The notes under the pieces: generated by a model
The model's input: the letters and a program-made list of their open reading frames with translations, nothing else
What the model was told of the DNA's origin: nothing
The model's database searches: none
NCBI GenBank assembly: GCA_051293835.1
Contig: JBPKMA010000010.1
Location: 1-64,000, forward strand
Source of the DNA: DATLZU01 sp051293835
GTDB taxonomy: Bacteria; Nitrospirota; Nitrospiria; Nitrospirales; Nitrospiraceae
Reading direction: 5' to 3'
DNA length: 64,000 nt
Program-made: the position numbers and the translations under genes
Shown: positions 1-8,715 of the stretch, one piece after another
Numbering within the stretch: the stretch's first letter is position 1
How the letters are laid out: the number at the start of each line of letters is the position of its first letter

Positions 1-761
1 CGGTGAATCTGTTTTGGGCCATCGAACGGATGAAGCGGAAGCTGGCTGAGCTGCGAAACCGGCCGTTGACGGAGATCAAACGCGCGCTGATCGAAGAGGC
101 ACAGCGGATCTCCGACGAAGACGTGGCACTGTGCAAGGCCATAGGACGTCATGGTGCCGCATTGATCGAGGATGGCCAGACGATCCTGACCCATTGCAAC
201 GCCGGCGCGCTGGCCACGGCCGGCTACGGGACGGCGCTGGGCGTGATCCGGGCGGCGTGGGAACAGGGGAAGAAGATCCGCGTAATCGTCGATGAGACCA
301 GACCGGTGCTCCAGGGTGCGCGACTTACGACCTGGGAGTTGATGCAGGATAAGATCCCCGTGACGCTGATCACCGACAATATGGCTGGCGCGCTGATGCG
401 GAAGGGCCAGATTCATCTCTGCGTGGTCGGAGCCGACCGGATCGCGGCCAACGGCGACGTCGCCAACAAGATCGGTACGTACTCTGTGGCGGTGCTCGCT
501 AAAGCGCACGGCATCCCGTTTTACGTTGCGGCACCGTATTCCACCATTGATCTCGCCACCAGGTCAGGTGATCAGATCCCGATCGAGCAACGCAACCCGC
601 AGGAAGTCCTCTCGTTTCATGGAAGTCCTCTCATCGCCCCGGCTGGTGTGGAGGTGCTCAATCCCGCGTTCGACGTGACGCCGGCCGAGTACATTACCGC
701 GATCATCACTGAACGCGGCGTGTTCAAGCCAAGCGAGTTAGCTGCGCAGTTTGGAGCGTGA
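1..761 (+). CDS. mtnA: S-methyl-5-thioribose-1-phosphate isomerase, 5' truncated by window edge
   Basis: Methionine-salvage enzyme that isomerises 5-methylthioribose-1-phosphate to the ribulose form in the cytoplasm. About 252 residues are visible and roughly the first 100 of a ~345-residue protein lie outside the window. The reading frame is open from base 3, where the GTG is an internal valine of the family motif NLFWAIERM, not a start. The catalytic cysteine sits in THCNAGALAT and the catalytic aspartate in the C-terminal GADRIAANGDVANKIGTYS, both characteristic of MtnA as opposed to eIF2B-like relatives. No partner gene of the salvage pathway is visible downstream; the next 2 kb is decayed DNA. 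Confidence 0.95.
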   Translation, partial: VNLFWAIERMKRKLAELRNRPLTEIKRALIEEAQRISDEDVALCKAIGRHGAALIEDGQTILTHCNAGALATAGYGTALGVIRAAWEQGKKIRVIVDETRPVLQGARLTTWELMQDKIPVTLITDNMAGALMRKGQIHLCVVGADRIAANGDVANKIGTYSVAVLAKAHGIPFYVAAPYSTIDLATRSGDQIPIEQRNPQEVLSFHGSPLIAPAGVEVLNPAFDVTPAEYITAIITERGVFKPSELAAQFGA

Positions 762-864
762 CGATCCGCGCTTGTCTTTCGGCCACTCCCGGAAGCCGTG
801 CCCCCTTGCTATCTTCCTGGTGACAGCCTGCACATAGCGCCGCTGTTGTGGGGTGCGGTCATGA

Positions 865-1406
865 ATGCCTTGCCGGAACGGAGGGTACGTATCGGTCGTC
901 GCGCAGATCCTGGCCGGTGGTTCCGTTCCGTGTGCGCTGCTTCCCACCAGTCTGCTTCACGCCACCGCCTTCCGCGTTCTTGATCAGAGTGCCTCCGCGG
1001 TTGCCCAGGCCGACGATCCTTCCGCCGTGTTTGACAATCCGCTGGGATGACGCCAATTGCGCGGCGTCCAACTGTCCACCGGCGGCCTGTTGGTGGGAGG
1101 CGCGCCACGTTCACGAATCCGGCGTGAGCGACCACCGCGGCAACTTCGGCGGCGCCGTCACGCTGCCGCCGCCCGCCAATTTTTATCTGACGGCCAATCT
1201 GAAAGCCATCAGCGTTCGCGGGCTCGGCGATCTCACGCTCGGTCTCGCTGTCCTCTTGCTCTTCGGTATCAAGTACAAGTATCCAGACGGGGTGCCGTTT
1301 GTCACCGCCGTGACCTGCACATCCCTGGAACTCACTGACATTAAGCCGACTATAGGAATCGGGGCGGATAGCTACACGTTCTTACCCTTTTGGGGCGAAT
1401 CGCAGG
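865..1406 (+). pseudogene. FadL/OmpP1-family outer-membrane transporter, decayed N-terminal half
   Basis: Frames 1 and 2 together read like the N-terminus of a FadL-type long-chain fatty-acid or hydrocarbon porin. Signs are ATAFRVLDQSASA, then QADDPSAVF and NPLG (normally NPAG), LRGVQLSTGGLLVGG, then LPPPANFYLTANLK, LTLGLAVL and IGADSYTFLPFWGESQ. At least two frameshifts and a small deletion (the usual MGMGNAF segment is missing) break the frame near 1045 and 1130. The half stops at GESQ, where an IS256-family remnant begins; the remainder of the gene resumes at 2163. The protein would have formed an outer-membrane beta-barrel. The gene is dead in this genome. Confidence 0.8.
1398..1406. repeat. 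Candidate target-site duplication, left copy
   Basis: AATCGCAGG here matches AAGCGCAGG at 2154-2162 in 8 of 9 positions. IS256-family elements typically duplicate 8-9 bp. The two copies flank the transposase remnant exactly, and each falls at the same codon register of the split fadL-like gene. Confidence 0.65.
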
Positions 1407-2153
1407 GTGATGGCCTATACTCCGGCGTTTTCCACCTGGGGCGGTGGCTCCAAGCGGAACGGCGGAGTTACGCCATGCGCAAGCGAGGACCACCGAGCGA
1501 GCAAGTGAAGCAAGCGCTGACGACCCTGGTGGCCCAAGGCCATGAGAGCGTAGAGCATCCGCTGGACCAATTTATCCGTGTGGGGCTTGATACGGGTTGT
1601 AGGAGGCCTTTAAGCAGGAAGTGACCGCGTAGTTGGGGCTGCGTCCCCGATCAGCAGGGGATCTGAGGGCGGCGCGGCAGGCGGAACGGCTAGGAGCCGA
1701 ACGGCCTCAGAAGGTGCGCGGGGCCGAGAAGCCGTTTCCCGCCCGCGGGGCGCAGACGGGGCCACGTGCTGCTCGCCCGTTGGTAGGCCCGCTATCCGGC
1801 GGCGCTGGCGGGTCTGGAGCAGGCTCTGGAGACCCACCCCGTGTATCTGTGTCCCAAGGAACCTCACACGAGTATCCGGACCCCGAATCCGCTCGAACGC
1901 ACGCTCGGGCAAGGGCGACGCCGCCCGAAGGCGATCCCGCGGTTCCCCATGGAGACCGCCTGTCGGAAACTGGTGTTCGCGAGATTGCTTACGGCCTTGC
2001 AAGACTGGCGCGGGTTGCGGATGCCCCCGCACCTGCTGCGGGAGTTGGATGCCATCCGCCACGGGTGGTATCCGGTGCAGCGGCAGGTGGCGTGCTCATC
2101 ACGGCCGGAGTGAGCGCCGCCATGGTCACTTCTACAGGGAAAAGGACTGGCCC
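1407..2153 (+). mobile_element. IS256-family insertion-sequence remnant, internally deleted
   Basis: A 747-bp element lies between the candidate 9-bp duplications. Full IS256-family elements are about 1.3 kb, so about half a kilobase seems lost. The ends are weakly inverted: the left end contains GGCC followed by TTTTCC, and the reverse complement of the right end contains GGGCCAG followed by TTTTCC. The element carries a degenerate transposase gene and interrupts a FadL-like gene. It is clearly immobile. Confidence 0.7.
1475..2113 (+). pseudogene. IS256-family (Mut-type) transposase pseudogene
   Basis: The N-terminal part starts at the ATG at 1475 and contains EHPLDQFIRVGLD. After a frame change it continues as EAFKQEVTA, a stop, then LG, which mirrors the usual EALEQEVTELLGR motif of IS256 transposases. 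The C-terminal part from about 1865 reads IRTPNPLERTLGQGRRR, then AIPRFPMETACRKLVFA and WRGLRMPPHLLRELDA, the typical C-terminal domain of the family. The middle, including most of the DDE catalytic core, is deleted or unreadable. Stops and frameshifts make it non-functional. Confidence 0.8.
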
Positions 2154-2162
2154 AAGCGCAGG
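2154..2162. repeat. Candidate target-site duplication, right copy
   Basis: AAGCGCAGG, partner of the 9-mer at 1398-1406. The distance between copies is 756 bp, a multiple of three, so deleting the element plus one copy rejoins GES-Q-AEVEF in frame. Confidence 0.65.
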
Positions 2163-2860
2163 CCGAAGTCGAGTTTACTTCTTCCGGTGAGCCGGGGCTT
2201 CCTCCGGCTGGAACCAGGATGGAGATCGATGGGAAGGACACAGCCGCAGGATTCGACGTGAGCCTGCGCTACACTCCGCTGCGCAACGTCGATGGAAAAC
2301 CCGTTGCCGCGGTCGGTCTGGTCTATCGCAGCCAGTCCACTCTTCATCTCCAGGGATCACTGTTCAGCAACGGCGCGGTATTGCAAAGCACCAGCATCAC
2401 CGTCGTCTTGCCACGGGTGCTCACCGGAGGAATCGCTCTGTAGCCGGTTCGCAATAGAACCCGCGAGTGGAAGCTGGAGTTGGAGGTGGACTACAGGGTG
2501 GGGAAGTCTTTCCGCAACCTGGATGTGCAGCGGTCAGACGGCACGACCCTCTTGTTTCCTCAGAGCTGCCGAGACACCTTCAGAGTGGTGATCGGGACGG
2601 AATACAAGTGGTTACGGCCACCCATGTTGCCCGACTGGGAGATGAGTCATCGCGCCGGCTATTTGTTTTCCGCAGACGCCGGTACCTGATCGGTCGTTCA
2701 ACCCGGGCTTTCCGGCCGACGCCAGTAGCCATGGTCTCTCGATCGGAACCGGGTTTCTCTGCACGGGAGGCGGGCGATTCATCGGCGCGGTCCCCTGCGA
2801 TGACAGCGCAGGAGCGATTGGGCTCGACGTAGCCTACCAAGCCATCATCGGCATCACCTT
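2163..2860 (+). pseudogene. FadL/OmpP1-family transporter, decayed C-terminal half
   Basis: This continues the gene interrupted at 1406. It reads AEVEF, PPAGTRMEIDGKDTAAGF, then VSLRYTPLRNVDGKP, VGLVYRSQSTLHLQG and VLPRVLTGGIAL. After an in-frame stop near 2443 it continues WKLELEVDY, KSFRNLDVQ, VVIGTEYKWL, HRAGY and GLSIGTGFLC, ending in AIGLDVAYQA near 2845. These are recognisable FadL C-terminal strands in the expected order. Several stops and frameshifts show decay beyond the IS insertion. The ndk promoter overlaps the end of this remnant. Confidence 0.8.
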
Positions 2861-2888
2861 GCAAGCAACGTCCTGGCTTCTCTATAAT
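2859..2888 (+). promoter_or_regulatory. Sigma70-type promoter for ndk
   Basis: TTGCAA (2859-2864), an 18-nt spacer and a perfect TATAAT (2883-2888). The predicted transcript start near 2895 leaves a leader of about 48 nt before the ndk ATG. Confidence 0.6.
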
Positions 2889-2942
2889 GCCGCGCAATTT
2901 GACGCGGTTCATTCCGATCACGGCGGAGGAAAGCGTAAACTG

Positions 2943-3365
2943 ATGAGCGAACGGACCTTAGCGATTATCAAACCGGATGCGGTGAAAAAGCACGTCATCG
3001 GAGACATCATCGGTCGATACGAGAGAGCCGGTCTGACGCCGATCGCGATGCGCATGTTGCGGATGTCCAAGGCGACGGCCGCAGGGTTCTACGCCGTCCA
3101 TAAGACCCGACCGTTTTTCGACAGCCTTTGCACGTTCATGTCTTCGGGGCCGGTAGTCGTGCTGGTCTTGGCGGGCGACAACGCGATCAAAAAGCACCGG
3201 GACTTGATGGGCGCGACAGACCCGGCCAAAGCCGACCAAGGAACGATCCGGGCGGTCCATGGGACGAGTATTGAGGCCAATGCCGTGCATGGATCCGATT
3301 CGCCCGAGACCGCGCGTTTCGAGATCGGCTATTTCTTTCCTGAGATGGATCTGATCGAGGAGTGA
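2943..3365 (+). CDS. ndk: Nucleoside diphosphate kinase
   Basis: Transfers the gamma-phosphate from ATP to nucleoside diphosphates through a phosphohistidine. The 140-residue length is normal. The N-terminus has the family pattern TLAIIKPDAV. The phosphate-accepting His116 lies in NAVHGSDS, and RPFF and GATDP are present. The ATG at 2943 is chosen because a GGAGGA ribosome-binding site sits about 15 nt upstream and the family starts here; a longer in-frame extension to 2859 would run through the promoter. The stop overlaps a possible GTG start of the next gene, but a later start is preferred there. Confidence 0.96.
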   Translation: MSERTLAIIKPDAVKKHVIGDIIGRYERAGLTPIAMRMLRMSKATAAGFYAVHKTRPFFDSLCTFMSSGPVVVLVLAGDNAIKKHRDLMGATDPAKADQGTIRAVHGTSIEANAVHGSDSPETARFEIGYFFPEMDLIEE

Positions 3366-3421
3366 CACATCGCTTCCCGGTCGGCGTGGTTCGCTACTGC
3401 CTCCACTGGGCGCAGGAGTGC

Positions 3422-4885
3422 GTGCCCGTCTTGTCCTATTCCCCACCTTCCAGGACGGTGGTTGCGTTGTTCGCGGGGGTGCTGCTGGGCTCGCTTGCGG
3501 GGGCCGGCTGCGCGGCCCGCTACGAGTTGCCCTCCCGACCGCCGACATTTTCCGGCGATCCGAGCGTTGAAGCGCAGAGTCGACTGCTCAACGAAGCGCG
3601 GGCGGACTACGCCCAGGGCCGGTATGCCACCGCTGTTCGTCTGTTGGAGCGGTTTCTCTCAGCCTATCCCGGATCGCCGCACTTGGCGGAAGCGCGCTGG
3701 TGGCTGGCCCGTTCGTACGAGGATCTCGGAGATTTACGCGCGGCGCTTGCGCACTACCGCACCCTAGCCGCCGGTGCAACTGGTGTGCGTGAGGACAGCT
3801 ACGAGATGCAGGCGATGCGACGCCTGGAAGAATTGCGCCGGGCCGGTGACCGTCCGGGGACAGCCGCGGCTGCGCGCACCGCGTTGATGCTGTCTCCAGC
3901 CCGGCTTCCGCCGCTCGCCGGACTGGAACGGTGGATGCAGGGACTCGTTCGCGCCGGCGTGACGACCGTGGTCTTGGAGGCGGTGACAAGCGACGGGACC
4001 ACGCCGCCGGGCGTGTACTTCGACACGAGATTGGCGCCCGTCCATCGCGATGTCTTTAGCCTGGTGCTGCCGATGGCCAAACGGGTAGGCCTGGCGATCT
4101 TTGCTGCGATTTCCCTTCAGCGCTTGCCGTGGGTGGATTCTTCCTCCGATTGGCTCAACGCCGTGTATGATCCGGAGGAGCGGCGGATGCGTCCATCGGC
4201 GACTGTCGATCTGCTCAATCCGGCCGTTCAGGAACAATTGGTCGGATTGGCGGCCGATCTTGCACGAACCGGAATCGAAGGCGTACTGGTCCGTTTCGGC
4301 GAAGAGAAAGACTTTTTCGCCGAGTGCGGGGAAGCGGCGCGCACCCGTTTCGCCGGCGTCTTCGGTACCGCGGCTGAGCCGGCCAACTTTTGTTCCGTCG
4401 CCGGCCGGAGCCTGGAGACAATGCCGCCGGAGTTTTGGCGGTGGGTCGGGTGGAAATCCCAAGAGCGCCTGCGTTTGATCGAACGGATCAGAGAGGCGAT
4501 GCGGCAGAAGCGTCCACACATGGTGGTGGCGCTGGAGGTCCATCCGGAGGCGGCCGTCGACCCGCTTCGGGCGCTCGTCGACTACGGAGAGGATCTGGTG
4601 AGTCTGACCCAGCGCGGCTTCGATCTGGTTTTGGCGAAACCTGTCGCTTCGATGGGTGAGGCGTCGCGTAGCGGATCCGGCGAGTCCGCGACGAACGGCC
4701 TGAATGTCTTCCTGCGGTGGATGAACGAGCGGGCGTTCGACATCCGCCGTCTCTGGGTCACGAACGTCGTCCGGGTCCGGGACGCACGGGCATTGGAGGA
4801 AGGTATTCCCAGTCCTCCCTCTCGTGCGTGGTTGCCAGACGAAGTCAATCTTTTGTACCGGGTGGAACCGGCCGCCGTTCCTTGA
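3422..4885 (+). CDS. TPR lipoprotein with PgaB-like C-terminal domain
   Basis: Predicted exported protein of 487 residues. The start chosen is the GTG at 3422 (AGGAG 4 nt upstream), because it gives a normal 29-residue signal with SRTVVALFAGVLLGS before LAGAGC. The lipobox is imperfect, with no leucine at -3. The frame is open back to a GTG at 3362 that overlaps the ndk stop. After the signal comes a tetratricopeptide-like stretch (YAQGRYATAVRLLERFL, then EARWWLARSYEDLGD). Beyond residue ~180 the sequence resembles the C-terminal glycosidase-like domain of PgaB (TTVVLEA, GVYFDTR, LNPAVQEQLVGLAADLA, GVLVRFGEEKDFF). This suggests binding or processing of an envelope polysaccharide, but no pga/ica genes are adjacent. 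Confidence 0.7.
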   Translation: MPVLSYSPPSRTVVALFAGVLLGSLAGAGCAARYELPSRPPTFSGDPSVEAQSRLLNEARADYAQGRYATAVRLLERFLSAYPGSPHLAEARWWLARSYEDLGDLRAALAHYRTLAAGATGVREDSYEMQAMRRLEELRRAGDRPGTAAAARTALMLSPARLPPLAGLERWMQGLVRAGVTTVVLEAVTSDGTTPPGVYFDTRLAPVHRDVFSLVLPMAKRVGLAIFAAISLQRLPWVDSSSDWLNAVYDPEERRMRPSATVDLLNPAVQEQLVGLAADLARTGIEGVLVRFGEEKDFFAECGEAARTRFAGVFGTAAEPANFCSVAGRSLETMPPEFWRWVGWKSQERLRLIERIREAMRQKRPHMVVALEVHPEAAVDPLRALVDYGEDLVSLTQRGFDLVLAKPVASMGEASRSGSGESATNGLNVFLRWMNERAFDIRRLWVTNVVRVRDARALEEGIPSPPSRAWLPDEVNLLYRVEPAAVP

Positions 4886-4911
4886 CAAGGCACCGCCGCA
4901 GCACTTACGAT
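4882..4911 (+). promoter_or_regulatory. Sigma70-type promoter for gcvH
   Basis: Perfect TTGACA (4882-4887), an 18-nt spacer and TACGAT (4906-4911). The -35 box overlaps the stop codon of the preceding gene. The leader to gcvH would be about 60 nt; no glycine-riboswitch motif was noticed in it. Confidence 0.55.
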
Positions 4912-4979
4912 CACGCGACTTGTGAAGAAGTTGAGGTTCAGCGAATCGTTGTCTTAACCTTTCCTTGAGAGGAACCTCC

Positions 4980-5378
4980 ATGATCCCGACCGATCTTCGC
5001 TATCATCAGGAACATGAATGGATTCGTCTCCACGGCGCGCAGGGCACAATAGGGATCAGCCACTTTGCGCAGGATGCGTTGGGGGACATCGTCTTTATCG
5101 ATCTGCCCAAAGTCGGGACAATCGTCAAGGCCGGTCAACAAATCGGTGAGGTCGAGTCCACCAAGACCACGTCGACCATCTACACGCCCGTGAGCGGGAC
5201 GATCGTCAAAGTTAACACCGATCTAAAGGATCATCCCGAGATCGTCAATGCCGATCCCTACGGCAAGGGCTGGTTGGCGGTGATTGACTTGTCGGACCCG
5301 GCTGAAGTGGACAAGCTGATGACCGCCGCTCAATATGAAGCCTTTCTCGCCTCGCAAAAGAACGTGACTAGCGAGTAG
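4980..5378 (+). CDS. gcvH: Glycine cleavage system H protein
   Basis: Lipoyl carrier that shuttles the aminomethyl group between the P, T and L proteins of glycine cleavage. The 132 residues are a normal length. The hallmark H-E-W near the N-terminus and the lipoylated Lys62 in ESTKTTS are present, followed by SGTIVKVN and the C-terminal NADPYGKGWL. The ATG at 4980 is preferred over an in-frame TTG at 4965 because GAGAGGA lies just upstream of it. The lipoamide dehydrogenase gene follows 60 bp downstream. gcvP and gcvT are not in the window. Confidence 0.96.
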   Translation: MIPTDLRYHQEHEWIRLHGAQGTIGISHFAQDALGDIVFIDLPKVGTIVKAGQQIGEVESTKTTSTIYTPVSGTIVKVNTDLKDHPEIVNADPYGKGWLAVIDLSDPAEVDKLMTAAQYEAFLASQKNVTSE

Positions 5379-5438
5379 CGGGCAGCGAAGAGTTGTCCTA
5401 CCGCCGAGCTGTTAGCTGCTCGCTCCTTGCTACAGGCT

Positions 5439-6866
5439 ATGCCAACACAGAAGCACATTGCCATCGTCGGGGCCGGACCAGGCGGCTATGTCGCGGCCAT
5501 CCGCGCTGCCCAACTGGGCGCCCGTGTGACCGTGGTGGAAAATCAGGCGTTAGGTGGGGTGTGTCTGAACTGGGGGTGCATTCCCAGCAAGGCGCTGCTC
5601 TCCGTTGTCGAGTTGGGCGACAAAGTGAAAAAGGCCGACGAATTGGGGATGGTGCTCCAGGGACCGGTCCGCTACGACCTAGCTAAAATGGTAGCCCGCA
5701 AGAACAAGGTGGTGTCCACCCTGGTGAAAGGCATTGCTACACTGTTCAAGATCTGGGGCATCGAGCATCTCGACGGTACGGGCGAACTGCTCGATGAGCG
5801 GACGGTTCGAGTTGTCGGGCGAGGGGGAGCCGAGCGGCGGGTGGAGGCGGACGCGATCGTTGTCGCCACCGGGTCGTCATGGCCGAGTCTCTCGCTCTTT
5901 CCGATCGACGGCCAGCAGATCATCACGAGCAAGCAGGCGCTGGATCTGGAAGTGATTCCCGGTCGTCTGCTCATTATCGGCGCGGGTGTCGAGGGCTGCG
6001 AGTTTGCGTCGCTGTTCAGCGGGATGGGTACACAGGTCACGATGGTGGAAGTGATGCCGCGCATCCTGCCGCTGGAAGACGAAGAGGTGGCGTCCATCAT
6101 GGACCGCGAGTTGAAGAAACGCGGTGTGGACATCCGGACGGGTACGACAGTCGAGAAGCTGGAGCGCCAGGCCGGGTCGGTCAAGGTGGTCTTCAAAGAC
6201 GGGACCGAGATCGCCGTTGACCAGGTGTTGGTGTCCGTCGGGCGGGGATTCAACTCCAAGGGCATCGGATTGGAGAAGCTCGGCGTCGAGCTGGGGACTC
6301 GTGGCGAGATTCTGGTCAATGAACGGATGGAAACCAACGTGCCGGGAATCTATGCGATTGGGGATGTGGTCGGCAAGGCGATGCTCGCCCACGTGGCGTC
6401 GGCCCAAGGCAAGGTGGCGGTGGAAAATATTCTCGGGCACAGGCGGGCTCTCGACTATCGCGTGATTCCGGCTGGGATCTTCACGCTGCCGGAGATCGGG
6501 CGCGTCGGGTTGACTGAGCAGCAGGCCAGGGAGCAGGCACGGGAACAAGGGCGCGAGGTTGAGACGGCGGTCAAGGTCGGTCGATTCCGCTATGCCGGAT
6601 TGGGGAAAGCGCAGGGCACGGGCGAGATCACGGGCATGTTCAAGGTGATTGCCGACGCCAAGGATGGCAGCATCCTGGGGGTCCACATCATTGGCGCGCA
6701 TGCGGCCGATCTGGTGCATGAAGCGGCGCTGGCGATGCACCTGAAGGCGACAGCCGTCCAGGTAGCGGAGATGATCCATGCCCATCCGACCTTGTCGGAA
6801 GGCATAATGGAAGCGATGGAAGATGTCGACGGGTTGGCGATTCATGTGGCGAGAAAGCGAATGTGA
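5439..6866 (+). CDS. lpdA: Dihydrolipoyl dehydrogenase
   Basis: Flavoenzyme that reoxidises dihydrolipoyl groups with NAD+. The order is canonical: the FAD-binding GAGPGGYVAA at the N-terminus, the redox disulfide in GGVCLNWGCIPSKALL (CX4C), the NAD-binding IIGAGVEGCEFASLF, the second FAD motif YAIGDVVGKAMLAHVA, and a C-terminal dimer domain with HAHPTLSE carrying the active-site histidine of the partner subunit. The start is the ATG giving MPTQKH; an upstream in-frame ATC-region extension to 5427 lacks support. Its position behind gcvH suggests it serves as the L protein of glycine cleavage, though the same enzyme may serve 2-oxoacid dehydrogenases. Confidence 0.96.
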   Translation: MPTQKHIAIVGAGPGGYVAAIRAAQLGARVTVVENQALGGVCLNWGCIPSKALLSVVELGDKVKKADELGMVLQGPVRYDLAKMVARKNKVVSTLVKGIATLFKIWGIEHLDGTGELLDERTVRVVGRGGAERRVEADAIVVATGSSWPSLSLFPIDGQQIITSKQALDLEVIPGRLLIIGAGVEGCEFASLFSGMGTQVTMVEVMPRILPLEDEEVASIMDRELKKRGVDIRTGTTVEKLERQAGSVKVVFKDGTEIAVDQVLVSVGRGFNSKGIGLEKLGVELGTRGEILVNERMETNVPGIYAIGDVVGKAMLAHVASAQGKVAVENILGHRRALDYRVIPAGIFTLPEIGRVGLTEQQAREQAREQGREVETAVKVGRFRYAGLGKAQGTGEITGMFKVIADAKDGSILGVHIIGAHAADLVHEAALAMHLKATAVQVAEMIHAHPTLSEGIMEAMEDVDGLAIHVARKRM

Positions 6867-6938
6867 CACTCGGCCCAACCCTCTTCAAGACAAAGGAGCG
6901 TCCTGGAGAGGGCACCGACGACTAACCACGACACGCTC

Positions 6939-7415
6939 ATGATCCGTTCCCTGCTCCTCAAGCTGGCGATGCTGGCGGTCACAGCGGTGCTGGTCGTATG
7001 GATCGGTTGGCCGGTGCCCGAATCGAGGGAAGACGCACCGCGGATGGTCGCCGACCAACCGGTCGAGCCGGTTGACCGTCCCGAGATACGGGATGCACCG
7101 GATGCCCGTGTCGCCCCATTACCCGGTCCACCTCCGGTCAACACGCCGAAGAGTCCATCTGGTTTGCCTGTCGCCAAGCCGAAGGGGCGGCTCGACCTCA
7201 ACCATGCCACCGTCGAGGATTTGCAGCGCTTGCCTGGAATTGGAGAGGTGTTGGCCCGGAGAGTGGTCGAGGCCAGAAGATCAAAGGGTTCCTTTTCAAC
7301 CGTTGAAGAATTGCTTGAAGTGAAAGGAATCGGGGAGAAAAAGCTGGAGCGGCTGCGCCCGTTGATCATGGTCAACGCGGCGGTTCGACCTCCATCGGGA
7401 ACAGGAAAACAGTGA
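6939..7415 (+). CDS. ComEA-like helix-hairpin-helix protein
   Basis: 158 residues: a single N-terminal membrane segment or signal anchor (LLLKLAMLAVTAVLVVWIG), a proline-rich spacer of about 60 residues, then a ComEA-type tandem helix-hairpin-helix DNA-binding domain (LDLNHATVEDLQRLPGIGEVLA and VEELLEVKGIGEKKLERL; each hairpin carries GIG). In naturally competent bacteria ComEA binds incoming DNA at the outer face of the membrane, but many single HhH proteins of this type have no proven role and no other competence gene is nearby. The stop overlaps the tyrS start by four bases (GTGA), so the two genes are translationally coupled. Confidence 0.85.
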   Translation: MIRSLLLKLAMLAVTAVLVVWIGWPVPESREDAPRMVADQPVEPVDRPEIRDAPDARVAPLPGPPPVNTPKSPSGLPVAKPKGRLDLNHATVEDLQRLPGIGEVLARRVVEARRSKGSFSTVEELLEVKGIGEKKLERLRPLIMVNAAVRPPSGTGKQ

Positions 7416-8629
7416 GCGAGCTCTCGCGTCAAATGGACTTGATTCTCCGCGGAGCGGTGGAGGTCATTCAGCCAAGCGAACTGGAAGCGAAGCTCACCCG
7501 CTCGATCCAGGAGAAGCGCCCGCTGCGAGTCAAGGCGGGATTCGATCCGACCGCTCCCGATCTGCACCTGGGGCATACGGTCCTGATTCATAAGCTTAAA
7601 CACTTCCAGGACCTGGGGCACGAGGTGATTTTTCTGATCGGCGATTTCACAGGCACGATCGGCGATCCCAGTGGGGTGTCCGAGACGCGGACGGCTTTGA
7701 CAAAAGCGCAAGTGTTGGAGAACGCTAAGACGTACCAGCGCCAGATCTTCAAGATTCTCGATCCACAGAAGACGACGGTGGAGTTCAACAGCCGATGGAT
7801 GAGCGCGATGACAGCGGAGGGGCTGATCCAACTGGCTGCCCACTACAAGGTCGCCCGCATGCTGGAGCGAGAGGACTTTCACAAACGCTATCAAGAGCAG
7901 AAGCCGATCAGCATTCACGAGTTCCTCTACCCGTTGATTCAGGGCTACGACTCGGTCGTATTGAAGGCGGACGTGGAGTTGGGCGGCACCGATCAGAAGT
8001 TCAATTTGCTGGTCGGCCGCGATCTGCAGCGCGATTTCGGCCAGGAGCCGCAGGTGGTCTTGACAATGCCCTTGCTCGAGGGAACCGACGGCGTGCGGAA
8101 GATGAGCAAGAGCCTGGGGAACTACATCGCGCTGGAAGACAGGCCAGAGGACATGTTCGGGAAGGTGATGTCGATCAGCGATACGTTGATGCTACGTTAC
8201 TATGAGCTGTTGACGACGGATGACTTGACTCGGGTGCAGTCCCTGCACCCGATGGACGCCAAACAGGCGCTGGCAGAGCGGCTCGTCGCCCGGTATCACG
8301 GTGAGGAGGCTGGCCGGCGGGCGAGGGCGGCCTTTCAGCAGAAGTTTCGGGAACGGGAATTTCCGGCCGAGCCTGACGCGCGGGTGGTGCTGACGAAGGC
8401 CGATGTGCAGGATGCCGCCACGCCGGCCATCGGCATCGTCGAGTTGGTCGTCAGAACGGGTTTGGTTCCCAGCAAGAGCGAAGCGCGCCGGTTGGTGGTG
8501 CAAGGGGGGATCGAGGTGGATGAGCAAAAGCAGACCGATCCCAATTCGACGCTTGCGCTCGAGCCCGGGCATCAATATCGGTTGCGCGTAGGCCGAAGAA
8601 AATTCGCGATCGCGGAATACAGACCATGA
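7412..8629 (+). CDS. tyrS: Tyrosyl-tRNA synthetase
   Basis: Class I synthetase charging tRNA-Tyr, 405 residues. The HIGH-type signature is HLGH in DPTAPDLHLGHTVL, the tyrosine-binding region includes GGTDQKFNLLVGR, and KMSKS appears as VRKMSKSLGNY. A C-terminal S4 RNA-binding domain is visible (LVPSKSEARRLVVQGGIEV). The architecture with the insertion EFLYPLIQGYDS matches the TyrRS type common in Gram-negatives with ~400 residues. It starts with GTG overlapping the comEA-like stop. No T-box or other leader was seen upstream, as expected outside Firmicutes. Confidence 0.96.
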   Translation: MSELSRQMDLILRGAVEVIQPSELEAKLTRSIQEKRPLRVKAGFDPTAPDLHLGHTVLIHKLKHFQDLGHEVIFLIGDFTGTIGDPSGVSETRTALTKAQVLENAKTYQRQIFKILDPQKTTVEFNSRWMSAMTAEGLIQLAAHYKVARMLEREDFHKRYQEQKPISIHEFLYPLIQGYDSVVLKADVELGGTDQKFNLLVGRDLQRDFGQEPQVVLTMPLLEGTDGVRKMSKSLGNYIALEDRPEDMFGKVMSISDTLMLRYYELLTTDDLTRVQSLHPMDAKQALAERLVARYHGEEAGRRARAAFQQKFREREFPAEPDARVVLTKADVQDAATPAIGIVELVVRTGLVPSKSEARRLVVQGGIEVDEQKQTDPNSTLALEPGHQYRLRVGRRKFAIAEYRP

Positions 8630-8715
8630 GCAGGCGCTTGGTGAATGGGCAACGGGCATAGGCGCTCCTTGGGCGCAGGCGCACTTTCAGGGCGATTGGC
8701 CGATGATCATTGGAA

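Noticed and set aside
848..1624. Single 258-residue open frame on the plus strand
   Set aside because: It fuses the end of the decayed FadL-like half with the start of the IS256 transposase remnant; the two parts belong to different genes.
4886..4979. Possible glycine riboswitch ahead of gcvH
   Set aside because: The leader is under 100 nt and lacks the conserved glycine-aptamer core.
3764..4981. 405-residue minus-strand open frame
   Set aside because: Antisense to the TPR/PgaB-like lipoprotein gene; composition is His/Arg-rich with no family pattern.
6842..7918. 358-residue minus-strand open frame
   Set aside because: Antisense to comEA-like and tyrS, both clearly coding.
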